Source: an uncultured Hyphomicrobiales bacterium
GTDB lineage: Bacteria > Pseudomonadota > Alphaproteobacteria > Rhizobiales > Devosiaceae
Direction of reading: 5' to 3'
Assembly (NCBI GenBank): GCA_903842455.1
Contig: CAIMLX010000063.1
Coordinates: forward strand, 1-34,820
Length of the DNA stretch: 34,820 bases
Shown here piece by piece: positions 1-10,114 of the stretch. Each line of letters opens with the position of its first letter. Position 1 is the first letter of the stretch. Under the pieces are notes generated by a model that saw only the letters and a list, made by a program, of their open reading frames with translations, ran no database searches and had not been told where the DNA came from. The translations under genes and the position numbers were made by a program.

Positions 1-1921
<1,921 letters not shown>

Positions 1922-1977
1922 GGGACGCTGAGTATCGCGTGGCCTCATTGGCCGGAGTTGGCTTTAGGCGACACTCG

Positions 1978-2730
1978 CTATGTGTGGCCTTTGGCTAAAC
2001 CGAGCAGATACTCGGCCACCTCGCCAGGAGCGGACAACTGCGGCGCATGGTCGGTGTCGATGGTGGCAATCCGAGCGCCGGGCACTAGCCGCTGCATAGT
2101 GCGCTGCACTGCGAGGGGCACTGATCGGTCCTGCAGGGCCTCGATGTAGAAACGAGGCACGGTCCCGGCACCAGCGGCGGTCCAGCTCGGGACGATCATC
2201 CAGCTGCTATCGAGTTGTGATTGGAGCCGTCGTGCCGCCGCTATGGCGTCGGCCGGCTGCGCGCGCTGAAAAAAGATCGCGACTGCCGCCTCAGGCGGAA
2301 CAAGGGTTGAGAGGCCATCGGCGGTTGGCTGCAGGTAGGGCTCGATGCCTTGTGGAGGGATCGAGCCCGCGATGGTGCACGCCTCCGGGAAGCTCATGCC
2401 GCTGGGCAGCATCATGCCGGCGAGATAGACCAACCCGAAGATGCTGTCCGGCCGCTTCGCCACCATTCGCTCGGCGACCATGGTGGCGACTATACCACCG
2501 CCCGAATGACCAACCACGATCCACGACCCGCTTGTGTCGGGGAGCCCGGCGAGGGCATGGTCCACCATGTCTTCGACCGACACGGTTTCGCCTGCCGCAA
2601 GCAAGCCGCCTCCAGGCAGGTCGGGGGCGACAACCTGATGCCCAGCGGCCCGCAGGTCTGCCGCCACCCGGTCCCACACCCAACTTCCTGCCCAGGCACC
2701 ATGCAAGAGCAGATAGGCCGGGGGGCTCAC
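1978..2730 (-). CDS. Alpha/beta-fold hydrolase (esterase-like)
   Basis: This is a 250-residue cytosolic alpha/beta hydrolase. The oxyanion-hole segment YLLLHGAWAGSWVW is near the N-terminus, and the nucleophile elbow GHSGG is at about residues 74-78 (Ser76). A candidate acid is in LQDRSVP and the catalytic His in DTDHAPQLS. This layout matches the small esterase/methylesterase-type members of the family; the natural substrate cannot be read from the sequence. The start is a GTG that overlaps the stop of the upstream oxygenase gene in a 4-bp GTGA junction. The two proteins are therefore probably translationally coupled and may act in one pathway. The gene ends 56 bp from argG, which converges on it. 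Confidence 0.85.
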   Translation of the reverse strand: MSPPAYLLLHGAWAGSWVWDRVAADLRAAGHQVVAPDLPGGGLLAAGETVSVEDMVDHALAGLPDTSGSWIVVGHSGGGIVATMVAERMVAKRPDSIFGLVYLAGMMLPSGMSFPEACTIAGSIPPQGIEPYLQPTADGLSTLVPPEAAVAIFFQRAQPADAIAAARRLQSQLDSSWMIVPSWTAAGAGTVPRFYIEALQDRSVPLAVQRTMQRLVPGARIATIDTDHAPQLSAPGEVAEYLLGLAKGHT

Positions 2731-3773
2731 GCCGGTCGCCCGCCCGAAGCCAGCACGCGCTCGGCCTCCCGTACCGCGGCGAGATTCTTGCGACCCTGGC
2801 GAGAGCCCGCAAGCTTGGCGGCGACATGGTCGCGCACGGTAATGGGTTCGTAGGCGAGGCCATCGCCCAGATCGCGGAGGCTTTCGAGGGTACTCACCAC
2901 GGCATCGGCATTGCCATCGTGGAAGAATGCCACCGAGCGACGGCGACGGATCGTACCGTTGACTACCGGTGGCTTTACCCGGTGTAGCGTCGACATCCAG
3001 CGGTCGTTGGTGATGCGGGCAGTCAGGTCACCGAGATTGACCAACAGCGCGCCATCTGCCGGCATCACGTCATGCCAGAGTCCGTCCCGCCCCAGAACCT
3101 GTAACCCTGCGACTTGATCGGCCCAGAGCACCGTGACGATACCGAAGTCGGTGTGTTCGCCCATGCCGGTGAGGTCACCGTCGAGGCTGATATCGGTGCC
3201 TGGGGGCAGAGCGTAGTTGTTCATTCGCAGGACATCGATGGAATGATCTGTGATCGCCTCGAAATGTTCCCTTTCGGCCCCGAGCGCATCGGCGAAGATC
3301 GTCGTCAGCGTACGCGCCACACGCTGCGCTTCGTCGAAGTAGCGGTTGACACGGTCCTCGAAGCCAGTGACCTCCGGCCAGAGGTTGATGCCGTAGTCGC
3401 GTTCGTCGAGGTTGAGATGCGGGAAGGATCGCGCCTCCGCTCCGATATTGTAAGCCTCGAAAAAGTCGTTCATCCGGTTTGCGGCTTCCACCCCCAGGCT
3501 CAGCGACAGGGATTCGCTCTTGGGCGGACTGTAGCCACGGTTGGAGTTGGGCACCCGGTAGTGCTTCTTCGCATCGAGAGGCAGACCGAAGAAGTCATCA
3601 AGTGCCGAGGCGAGCCCGGCTTGCACGGCCGGCGAAATCCCGTGCCCGACTATCTGCATGAACCCGACCTCGGTGCAGGCCTGATCCACGGCTGCCGCGA
3701 CGACGGCCAGATCGGACGCGCGCCGGTTTTCGGCGTAGGCACTGATATCGATAGTGGGGACATTGAACGCCAT
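2727..3773 (-). CDS. Isopenicillin-N-synthase-family 2-oxoglutarate/Fe(II) oxygenase
   Basis: This 348-residue protein is a non-haem iron oxygenase of the family that includes isopenicillin N synthase, ACC oxidase and gibberellin oxidases. The N-terminal DIOX_N-type region runs from IDISAYAENR through VGHGIS. The double-stranded beta-helix domain carries the iron triad His207 and Asp209 (in GEHTDFG) and His264 (STLHRVKPP). The R-x-S pair that binds the 2-oxoglutarate carboxylate is at Arg278/Ser280 (RRRRSVAFFH). The start ATG at 3771-3773 has AGGAG about 7 bp upstream and a good promoter further up. The gene is coupled to the downstream hydrolase by a 4-bp overlap. The substrate is unknown; bacterial homologues are often annotated only to family level. 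Confidence 0.92.
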   Translation of the reverse strand: MAFNVPTIDISAYAENRRASDLAVVAAAVDQACTEVGFMQIVGHGISPAVQAGLASALDDFFGLPLDAKKHYRVPNSNRGYSPPKSESLSLSLGVEAANRMNDFFEAYNIGAEARSFPHLNLDERDYGINLWPEVTGFEDRVNRYFDEAQRVARTLTTIFADALGAEREHFEAITDHSIDVLRMNNYALPPGTDISLDGDLTGMGEHTDFGIVTVLWADQVAGLQVLGRDGLWHDVMPADGALLVNLGDLTARITNDRWMSTLHRVKPPVVNGTIRRRRSVAFFHDGNADAVVSTLESLRDLGDGLAYEPITVRDHVAAKLAGSRQGRKNLAAVREAERVLASGGRPA

Positions 3774-3841
3774 GTCTGACTCCTGCTCGGTTATTCCGGA
3801 GGTGTCAGGCCCGAATGGCCGTCGTTAAACTCGGTAGCAAA

Positions 3842-3869
3842 ACGATAGCAGATCGACTTTGTGCGTCAA
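3842..3869 (-). promoter_or_regulatory. Sigma-70-type promoter of the oxygenase-hydrolase pair
   Basis: On the minus strand a TTGACG -35 box (3869-3864) is followed after 16 bp by a TATCGT -10 box (3847-3842). It lies about 70 bp upstream of the oxygenase start codon. It is the clearest housekeeping-type promoter I could see in the window. Inferred by eye only. Confidence 0.5.
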
Positions 3870-3968
3870 GCGTGTGCAAGCGCCGGGGGTGGTGCCGATG
3901 CCAACGACTTTTCGGCGTTTGGAGGGGGCAGCCATCTCACAAGCTTGGCGACAGCTCTGCAACCGTCG

Positions 3969-4139
3969 TTACCGCGTCAGCCTTTTGTAGCTCACCTTGT
4001 GGTTGTTCAAGCTGTCCGCCCTCAGCCGGCGGATCTTGTCCTGCTGGAAGTTGCCTTCGAGCCATTCGAAGAGGCTGTCGCCTTCGTAGGCGGGCTTGTG
4101 GGTGGCGAGGCGGACGGGGAACAGGCAGTCCATCAATGT
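3969..4139 (-). pseudogene. Diverged partial copy of the ettA 3' end
   Basis: This stretch encodes the last 53 or so codons of an ettA-like gene and nothing more. By hand alignment it matches the C-terminus of the intact ettA in this window at about 41 of 53 residues. Shared blocks are RLATH, AYEG, FEW, EGNFQ, QDKIRRL, NNHKVSYK and LTR, and a 3-residue deletion (DYE) is present. It stays in frame and ends in its own TAA exactly where EttA ends. Similarity fades at about 4135-4140. An ATG at 4131-4133 would give a 54-residue peptide, but nothing suggests it is expressed. It sits just downstream of the ceramidase-like gene, so that gene is bracketed by two ettA tails in direct orientation. Confidence 0.85.
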
Positions 4140-4166
4140 CAGCGGGGGCTGCGAGCGGAAGCGTGT

Positions 4167-5444
4167 TCAAGGATTAGTCGGGTCGCCTTCTCTGGCGACG
4201 TGCAGGGCCTGCTGCACGAGCGTCTCGGCGCCGCCGGCCGCGAACGCCGCTGGTTGGCCGTAGTAGCGGTGGGCTTCGAGGACTTCGTACCCGCCGGCGG
4301 GGTAGGCTTCGCGGGGTGGGATGTAGCCGGGGACGCCGTCGGCGAGGCTGAGGACGAAGGGCGTCGGGGTGGCCGGGAGGGCGGCGCGCAGGGCCAGGGC
4401 GGTGGTGGCGAAGATTTCGCCCGGCAGGAACAGCAGTTTCAGGCCGGCCCAGTCGAAGGCGGTGACGCGGCCCGGCCACGGCACCAGCGGCTCGCGGGCG
4501 GTGCTGACGGCCCAATCGGCCCAGTGACGGTAAAGCGTGGCCCAGGCGGGTGACGCGGTCGTGGCGCGCGCTCGCCATTCGGTGGCCAGTGCGTCGAGAT
4601 CGCCGGTTTCGTTGCGCTCGAGCGGCAGGTCGACCGGTTTGCTGTGCGCACTGGTTGGTCCGTCGAGCGGCGTCAGCACGGCGTCGAGAACCGACAGCGC
4701 CAGCGCGTTCCCCAGGCGCTCGGCCTCGGCAAAGGTCCGGTCGGGCGGCACTTCGGTGCTGATCGAGGATTCCGGCGAATGGCCGGTGCTGACATCGCCC
4801 GAACAGCCCGGCAGGAACAGCGCCACGGCGCCGGGATGCGCTGTCTCGATGGCGGTGCGGGCATAGTGGGGGAAATCGGCGGTATAGAGCCGGTTGCCGG
4901 CCCCGAGCACCACCGGATGGCAGCCATGGGCGAAAGCCACCGCGAGCACGTCGCCGTCGCGGGTTTCTACCCGCAGCACCGGCACGGTGGGATCGATGGG
5001 GCCGCCCTCGCTGCGCCGGTTGAAGGCGATGCCGGGATTGGCGCCGTTGCCGGCGAAAAGCCGGGCCGGCTGCCGGTTGGCAGCCGCCTGTTGCAGCGCC
5101 GCGACGCACCCATCTTCGAGCTGCGCCAGAAACGCTGGATCGGCTTCCCCGCCGCAGCCCCCCGGCATCGGCGCGCCGTGGGTGTGGGTCGCGATGACCA
5201 CGACGCGGTCATCGGCAAAGCCCGACCGCGCCCGGATGCGGGCGCAGCTCTCTGCGTGAAAGCCGAGGACGTCGGCGACGACGAGAGCGGTGTCGTCGAT
5301 CACCAGCGCCCGCGCCGTCAGCGGATCATGCGTGCCGGTGGCGGGCCCGGTGCGCGCCGCGTAGCCGCACATCGACAGCCCCGGCGGCGGGGTGATGTCG
5401 ACGACGGCCGCGCCGGCCAGCACCGGGGTGAACGCGGCGGGCAT
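4167..5444 (-). CDS. Neutral/alkaline ceramidase-type hydrolase domain protein
   Basis: The 425-residue product resembles the N-terminal catalytic domain of neutral/alkaline non-lysosomal ceramidases, zinc hydrolases that cleave N-acyl-sphingosine. Many short bacterial relatives have unknown substrates. Family features visible in order are GAAVVDITPPPG near the N-terminus, the zinc-type VIATHTHGAP, FAHGCHPVVLG, LFLPGCSGDVS and LLFLPGEIFATTA. Near the C-terminus is GVPGYIPPREAYPAGGYEV. It is shorter than true ceramidases (over 600 residues) and lacks the C-terminal immunoglobulin-like domain and an obvious signal peptide. The ATG at 5442-5444 lies 5 bp after the ettA stop, suggesting read-through transcription from ettA. 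The coding sequence is flanked by the true ettA end and a decayed copy of it, a sign of acquisition by recombination. Confidence 0.8.
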   Translation of the reverse strand: MPAAFTPVLAGAAVVDITPPPGLSMCGYAARTGPATGTHDPLTARALVIDDTALVVADVLGFHAESCARIRARSGFADDRVVVIATHTHGAPMPGGCGGEADPAFLAQLEDGCVAALQQAAANRQPARLFAGNGANPGIAFNRRSEGGPIDPTVPVLRVETRDGDVLAVAFAHGCHPVVLGAGNRLYTADFPHYARTAIETAHPGAVALFLPGCSGDVSTGHSPESSISTEVPPDRTFAEAERLGNALALSVLDAVLTPLDGPTSAHSKPVDLPLERNETGDLDALATEWRARATTASPAWATLYRHWADWAVSTAREPLVPWPGRVTAFDWAGLKLLFLPGEIFATTALALRAALPATPTPFVLSLADGVPGYIPPREAYPAGGYEVLEAHRYYGQPAAFAAGGAETLVQQALHVAREGDPTNP

Positions 5445-5449
5445 GGCCG

Positions 5450-7105
5450 TCAGCGCGTCAGCTTCTTGTAGCTCACCTTGTGGTTGTTCACCGAGTCGGC
5501 ACCCAGGCGGCGGATCTTGTCCTGCTCGTAGTCCTGGAAGTTGCCTTCGAACCATTCGAAGTGGCTGTTGCCTTCGTAGGCGAGCATGTGGGTGGCGAGG
5601 CGATCGAGGAACATGCGATCGTGGGAGATGATCACCGCGCAGCCGGCGAATTCCTCGAGGGCCTCTTCGAGAGCCGCGAGGGTTTCGGTGTCGAGGTCGT
5701 TGGTGGGTTCGTCGAGGAGGAGGACGTTGGAGCCCGACTTCAGCATCTTCGCCAGGTGCACGCGGTTGCGCTGGCCGCCTGAGAGGTTGCCGACCTTCTG
5801 CTGCTGGTCGGAGCCCTTGAAGTTGAACGCCGAGGTGTAGGCGCGGGAGTTCATCTCGCGCTTGCCGAGCAGCAGGATTTCGTTGCCGCCGGAGATTTCC
5901 TCCCAGACGGTCTTGTTGGGGTTCAGCGTATCGCGCGACTGATCGACGTAGCCCATGTTGACGCTCTCGGCGACGGTGATGGTGCCGCTATCGGGCTCTT
6001 CCTGGCCGGTCAGCATGCGGAACAGGGTGGTCTTGCCGACGCCGTTCGGGCCGATGATGCCGACGATGCCGCCGGGGGGCAGCTTGAAGGTCAGGTTGTC
6101 GATGAGGATGCGGTCGCCATAGGACTTGGTGACGTTCTCGATATCGATGACATTGTGGCCGAGCCGCTCGCCGGGCGGGATGATGATCTGCGCGGTGGAC
6201 GACATGGTGCGCGCCTCGTTGACGCGGACCAGTTCGTCGTAGGCGCGGATACGGGCTTTCGACTTGGCCATGCGGGCCTGCGGGCTCTGGCCCATCCACT
6301 CACGCTCGCGTTCGAGCACTTTCGAGCGCGCGGCGTCTTCGGACTGCTCCTGGGCGTAGCGCTTCGACTTGGCGCCGAGATAGGCCGAGTAGTTGCCCTC
6401 GTAAGGGACCGAGCGGCCGCGATCGAGTTCGAGAATCCAGCCGGTGACGTTGTCGAGGAAGTAGCGATCATGGGTGATGATCAGCACGGCGCCGGGGAAC
6501 TCGCGCAGGTGCTTTTCGAGCCAGGCGGTGGTTTCGGCATCGAGATGGTTGGTCGGTTCGTCGAGCAGCAGCAGGTCGGGGGCCGAGAGCAGCAGGGCGC
6601 AGAGCGCGACGCGGCGCTTTTCACCGCCCGACAGCTTGGTGACATCGGCATCGCCCGGAGGGCAACCGAGCGCGACCATGGCGACCTCGACCTGCGATTC
6701 GAGATCCCACAGGTTCTGGGCGTCGATCTGGTCCTGAAGCCTGGTGGCTTCGTCGGCGGTCTCGTCCGAGTACTCCATCATCAGCTCGTTGTAGCGATCG
6801 AGGATGGCCTTCTTTTCGGCGACGCCGGTCATGACGTTGCCGAGCACGTCGAGCGCCTCGTCGAGCTGAGGCTCCTGCGGCAGGTAGCCGATCTTGGCGC
6901 CTTCGGCAGCCCAGGCCTCGCCGGTGAAATCGGTGTCGATGCCGGCCATGATGCGCAGCAGGGTCGACTTGCCCGAGCCGTTGGGGCCGAGCACGCCGAT
7001 CTTGGCATCGGGGTAGAACTGCAGGTGGACGTTATCGAGGACCTTCTTGCCGTTCGAATAGGCCTTGGTCATCCCGTGCATATGATAAATGAACTGGCGC
7101 GCCAT
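5450..7105 (-). CDS. ettA: Energy-dependent translational throttle protein EttA (ABC-F ATPase)
   Basis: EttA is a soluble ABC-F protein that binds the ribosomal E site and gates the first peptide-bond step according to the ATP/ADP ratio. The 551-residue product has two nucleotide-binding domains. The first has Walker A GPNGSGKST (40-48), the arm insertion at about 95-139, signature LSGGE (158-162) and DEPTNHLD (182-189). The linker is at about 240-300. The second has Walker A GPNGVGKTT (352-360), LSGGQ (441-445) and DEPTNDLD (465-472). It ends NHKVSYKKLTR. The ATG at 7103-7105 follows GGGAG at about 9 bp and gives the family's usual start and length (E. coli EttA is 555). It lies downstream of the SLC13 permease gene, separated by 191 bp holding a palindromic repeat. 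Confidence 0.97.
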   Translation of the reverse strand: MARQFIYHMHGMTKAYSNGKKVLDNVHLQFYPDAKIGVLGPNGSGKSTLLRIMAGIDTDFTGEAWAAEGAKIGYLPQEPQLDEALDVLGNVMTGVAEKKAILDRYNELMMEYSDETADEATRLQDQIDAQNLWDLESQVEVAMVALGCPPGDADVTKLSGGEKRRVALCALLLSAPDLLLLDEPTNHLDAETTAWLEKHLREFPGAVLIITHDRYFLDNVTGWILELDRGRSVPYEGNYSAYLGAKSKRYAQEQSEDAARSKVLEREREWMGQSPQARMAKSKARIRAYDELVRVNEARTMSSTAQIIIPPGERLGHNVIDIENVTKSYGDRILIDNLTFKLPPGGIVGIIGPNGVGKTTLFRMLTGQEEPDSGTITVAESVNMGYVDQSRDTLNPNKTVWEEISGGNEILLLGKREMNSRAYTSAFNFKGSDQQQKVGNLSGGQRNRVHLAKMLKSGSNVLLLDEPTNDLDTETLAALEEALEEFAGCAVIISHDRMFLDRLATHMLAYEGNSHFEWFEGNFQDYEQDKIRRLGADSVNNHKVSYKKLTR

Positions 7106-7218
7106 CAGGCACTGCTCCCGCCGCTGAGGTGTGATGAATTTGGCGCCGTATGTAGGGGAAGGACGGGTTCGGGGCAACCCGGCCGTTGTGGGCGTCTTGC
7201 CGAGGAACCGTGTTTGTT

Positions 7219-7273
7219 GCTCCCCCCTCCACCAGCTTCGCTGGTCCCCCTCCCCCGCAGGCGGGAGAGGATG
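7219..7273. repeat. Short palindromic intergenic repeat (RIME-like)
   Basis: This stretch holds two adjacent hairpins between the SLC13 permease gene and ettA. One is ACCAGC-GAA-GCTGGT. The other pairs CCCTCCCCCGC with GCGGGAGAGG. The same C-rich and G-rich core recurs at three other intergenic sites in the window. It could also help end or process the permease transcript. Confidence 0.55.
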
Positions 7274-7296
7274 GGCGCGCGTGGGCCCGCCGTGGC

Positions 7297-9057
7297 TCAG
7301 GTCATCGGCCAGACGATCTGCAGCAGCGGGACGGTGATGACGATCACGAGGATGGATAGTGGCAGGCCCAGCCGCCAGTAGTCGCCGAAACGGTAGCCGC
7401 CAGGGCCCATCACGAGGGTGTTGCACTGGTGGCCGATGGGGGTGAGGAAATCGCTGCCGGCGCCGATGGCGACCGCCATCAGGAAGGCCTCGGGTGCGAG
7501 CCCCAGGTCGGTGGCGAAGGTGGCGGCGATCGGCGCCATCACCAGCACGGTGGCGGCATTGTTGAGGAACGGCGTCACCGCCATGGCGGCAACGAGGATG
7601 AGCGCCAGCGCGGCCCAGGGCGGCAGCCCCATCGCCACCTGCGACAGGCCGTTGGCGATGAGGTCGGTGGCGCCGGTGGAGCGCAGCGAGTCCGATACCG
7701 GGATCAGGGCAGCGAGCATGATGAGGATGGGGCCATCGAGCTGGCGGTAGATTTCGCGCAGCGGCAGGCCGCCGGTGGCGACGATCAGCACGGCGGCCCC
7801 GAAGAAGGCGATGGGAACCGGGACCCAGCCGAGCGCGGTGACGAACATGGCGACGAGCAGGATGGCGATGGGGGTCAGCCGATCGCGGACGCTGCCCAGT
7901 TGCAGGTTGCGCTCGGCGAGCGGCAGGAGGTCGAGGTCGCGCAACTGGTTGCCCATCTCGGCCCGGCCGCCGCGGACGAGGATGACGTCGCCCGGCTCGA
8001 GCCGGATGTCGCGCAGGCGCTCGGAGAAACGGCGCTCGCGGCGGGAGACGGCGAGCAGGTCGAGGCGGGTGCGCTCGAACAGCGAGTAATCGCGGGCGGT
8101 GGTGTTGATGAGCGGCGAGGCGGGGCCGATGATGGCTTCGACGGTGGCGAGGTCGCGGCTGCGGTGGGCGTGTCCGGAGAGGGTCAGGCGGCCCTGCTCG
8201 ACCATGCGATCCAGCGCTTCGGGCTCGCCTTCGATGCTGAGACGATCGCCCTGGCGGAGGATGGCATCGGGGAACGGGATGCGCTTGGTCCCCTTGCCGC
8301 CGACGATGGAGGTGACCATGGCCCGGCCATCGGCGAAGCGCTGCAGGTCGCCGACGGTCCGGTCGATGACGCTGGCGCCCTCCCCCACGGTCGCCTCGGA
8401 GGTGTAGTTCTTGATCTCGACCGCTTCGCCGACTGCCAGTCCCTCGCGCTTGCGGACCGGCAGCAGCCAGTAGAACAGGGTGAGGAAGACGACGCCGGCG
8501 AGCATCAGCGGGAGGCCGACGGCCGTGAAATCGAACATCTGGAAGCTGGTGCCCGTCAGGTCGGCGCGGACGCGCGAGACGATGATGTTGGGCGAGGTGC
8601 CGACCTGGGTCATCAGGCCGCCGAGCAGGGCGGCAAAGCTCATCGGCATCAGGAACATCGAGGGCGAGACGTTGGAGCGCCGCGCCATCTGGAAGGCGAT
8701 CGGGATCATGATGGCGAGCGCGCCGATGTTCTTCACGAAGGCCGACAGCACGCCGACGATGACGACGAGGATGAGAAGCTGGATACGCGGCTGCGTCACC
8801 CGCGGTGCCAGCCGGCCGAGCAGCGCCTCCATGACGCCGGAGCGGGACACGGCGGCGCTCACCACCAGCGCTGCCCCTACGATGATGACGATATCGTCCG
8901 AAAAGCCCGAGAAAGCATCCTGCGCCGGAACGATGCCGACCACGACGGCCAGCAGCAGCGCCCCGGCGGCGACCAGATCGTAGCGTATCTTCCCCCATAT
9001 GAAGGCCGCCATCATCAGGGCGATGACAGCGAACGAGAGAATCTGCGGCATGGTCAT
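7297..9057 (-). CDS. SLC13-family anion permease with two cytosolic TrkA-C/RCK-C domains
   Basis: This 586-residue inner-membrane protein belongs to the divalent anion:sodium symporter superfamily, in the subgroup with regulatory RCK-C inserts. N-terminal hydrophobic segments include ILSFAVIALMMAAFIWG and IVIIVGAALVVSAAV, and GTSPNIIVSRV resembles the substrate loop. A soluble middle part of about residues 210-385 holds two RCK-C-like modules (RQGDRLSIEGEPEAL and LEPGDVILVRGG are their typical ends). The C-terminal half is again membrane-embedded, with NNAATVLVMAPIA and GSDFLTPIGHQCNTLVMGP. Likely substrates are sulfate or dicarboxylates, but sequence alone does not decide. The ATG at 9055-9057 follows AAGAGG. 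Confidence 0.9.
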   Translation of the reverse strand: MTMPQILSFAVIALMMAAFIWGKIRYDLVAAGALLLAVVVGIVPAQDAFSGFSDDIVIIVGAALVVSAAVSRSGVMEALLGRLAPRVTQPRIQLLILVVIVGVLSAFVKNIGALAIMIPIAFQMARRSNVSPSMFLMPMSFAALLGGLMTQVGTSPNIIVSRVRADLTGTSFQMFDFTAVGLPLMLAGVVFLTLFYWLLPVRKREGLAVGEAVEIKNYTSEATVGEGASVIDRTVGDLQRFADGRAMVTSIVGGKGTKRIPFPDAILRQGDRLSIEGEPEALDRMVEQGRLTLSGHAHRSRDLATVEAIIGPASPLINTTARDYSLFERTRLDLLAVSRRERRFSERLRDIRLEPGDVILVRGGRAEMGNQLRDLDLLPLAERNLQLGSVRDRLTPIAILLVAMFVTALGWVPVPIAFFGAAVLIVATGGLPLREIYRQLDGPILIMLAALIPVSDSLRSTGATDLIANGLSQVAMGLPPWAALALILVAAMAVTPFLNNAATVLVMAPIAATFATDLGLAPEAFLMAVAIGAGSDFLTPIGHQCNTLVMGPGGYRFGDYWRLGLPLSILVIVITVPLLQIVWPMT

Positions 9058-9399
9058 CGAGGGGCCTCTTCAGCGCGACAACGTTGGTAGGGGGTGATGG
9101 GTGCGGGCGCAAAACGAAAAATCTCGCCGCCGACCGGATGGGATCGAAACGTTGGCCCCTGCCCCCGCCTTTCGACCGGGCGAGGTCCGGGCGGATCGGG
9201 TGGCAACGGTGAACGGGGCGCTGCTGCGACGGCCAGGGGACGATCACCGTCACCTCGTGGTCGCCGGACAACCGGCCTTCCGGCTATGTGCCTTCTACCC
9301 TTGGGTAAATGGCATGTGTTGCCCGAAAGACACGGCGGCGGGCGCCAGTCTGCAGTGGCATCAAAAATATTGCGCGCCCTGCAATACGGGATCCATTTC
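9058..9399. other. Intergenic region between the divergent permease and porin genes
   Basis: These 342 bp must hold the promoters of the SLC13 permease (leftward) and the outer-membrane protein (rightward). I see no convincing gene in either strand. Frames are open here only because of the high GC content and show no family similarity. I see no clear -35/-10 pair or strong operator. Confidence 0.5.
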
Positions 9400-10098
9400 A
9401 TGAAGAACACTTTTATTGCCGCTACTGCACTCGCCGGCTCCCTGCTTTTCATCGTGCCGGGTGCTCAGGCGTTCGACTGGAACGGGCCATATGTCGGCGG
9501 CGTCGTCGGGGTGGTGAAAAGCACCGGTGACATCGACTGGACCTATTTCGACTTCTTTGACACCTTCAGCGGCACTTACGAGTTCGACGGGGCCGGCGCG
9601 CTGGCGGGTGTCACCGCGGGTTTCAACTACATGCTCAACGATAGCTTCGTGGTTGGCATCGAGGGCGATGCGAGCGTCGCGTGGCTGAAGAGCAGCGGTA
9701 CGTTCGAAGATCTGCTGACTTACGGCGAGTTCGAGGAAGAGCTGCAGTCGCTGCTGACCTTGCGCGGCCGGCTTGGCATCCTCTCGGACGACAAGAATAC
9801 CCTGTTCTTCGTTACGGCTGGACTGGCCGGTGGCAACGTCGAGGCATCGGCGCTTGTCGAGGCGTTTGGCGCCCTTGAACCGTCGAGCGCGGCGCAGATG
9901 TCCGGCTTCGTGGTCGGGGTGATCGGCGGCGTCGGCATCGAGCACGCGATCAAGGAAGACCTGACCGTGAAGGCGGAAGTGCTGGCCTACTCGCTCGGCT
10001 CACTCGACGGCAGCGGCTTCTCCGGCAAGGGCGAGTCGGCGGCAACCTACAATCCGAGCGGCATCATCCTCCGCACCGGCATCAACTTCCACTTCTGA
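9400..10098 (+). CDS. Outer-membrane beta-barrel protein, Omp25/RopB-like
   Basis: The 232-residue product has a signal peptide (MKNTFIAATALAGSLLFIVPGAQA) with cleavage expected after AQA. The mature protein begins FDWNGPYVGG, the hallmark start of the small eight-stranded alphaproteobacterial outer-membrane proteins of the Omp25/Omp31 type. Alternating strands follow, such as AGFNYMLNDSFVVGIEGDAS and LTLRGRLGI. The protein ends GINFHF, with the terminal aromatic residue recognised by the BAM assembly machinery. Such proteins stabilise the envelope and link to lipopolysaccharide. The ATG at 9400 is the only start giving a signal peptide; its ribosome binding site (GGGA) is modest. An AMP-binding ligase gene follows after 16 bp. 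Confidence 0.88.
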   Translation: MKNTFIAATALAGSLLFIVPGAQAFDWNGPYVGGVVGVVKSTGDIDWTYFDFFDTFSGTYEFDGAGALAGVTAGFNYMLNDSFVVGIEGDASVAWLKSSGTFEDLLTYGEFEEELQSLLTLRGRLGILSDDKNTLFFVTAGLAGGNVEASALVEAFGALEPSSAAQMSGFVVGVIGGVGIEHAIKEDLTVKAEVLAYSLGSLDGSGFSGKGESAATYNPSGIILRTGINFHF

Positions 10099-10114
10099 CA
10101 TCGGTCGCGGTCAA

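Noticed and set aside
3815-4177. A possible plus-strand Ser/Cys-rich small gene opposite the ettA remnant
   Set aside because: A very similar plus-strand frame appears opposite the true ettA end, so it is only the antisense shadow of the duplicated tail.
5445-5555. An N-terminal extension of the ceramidase-like protein into ettA
   Set aside because: The extra 37 residues are an out-of-frame reading of the ettA 3' end. The ATG at 5442-5444 gives the family-like start.
5450-9271. A very long open frame spanning ettA, the gap and the SLC13 permease gene in another frame
   Set aside because: The part upstream of 7105 is Arg/Pro/His-rich and has no family similarity, while the permease is convincingly encoded there in a different frame on the same strand. 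The openness is a by-product of high GC.
9054-9452. A minus-strand open frame in the gap between the permease and porin genes
   Set aside because: Composition is Arg/Pro-rich, it overlaps the porin start and signal peptide, and it has no recognisable motif.
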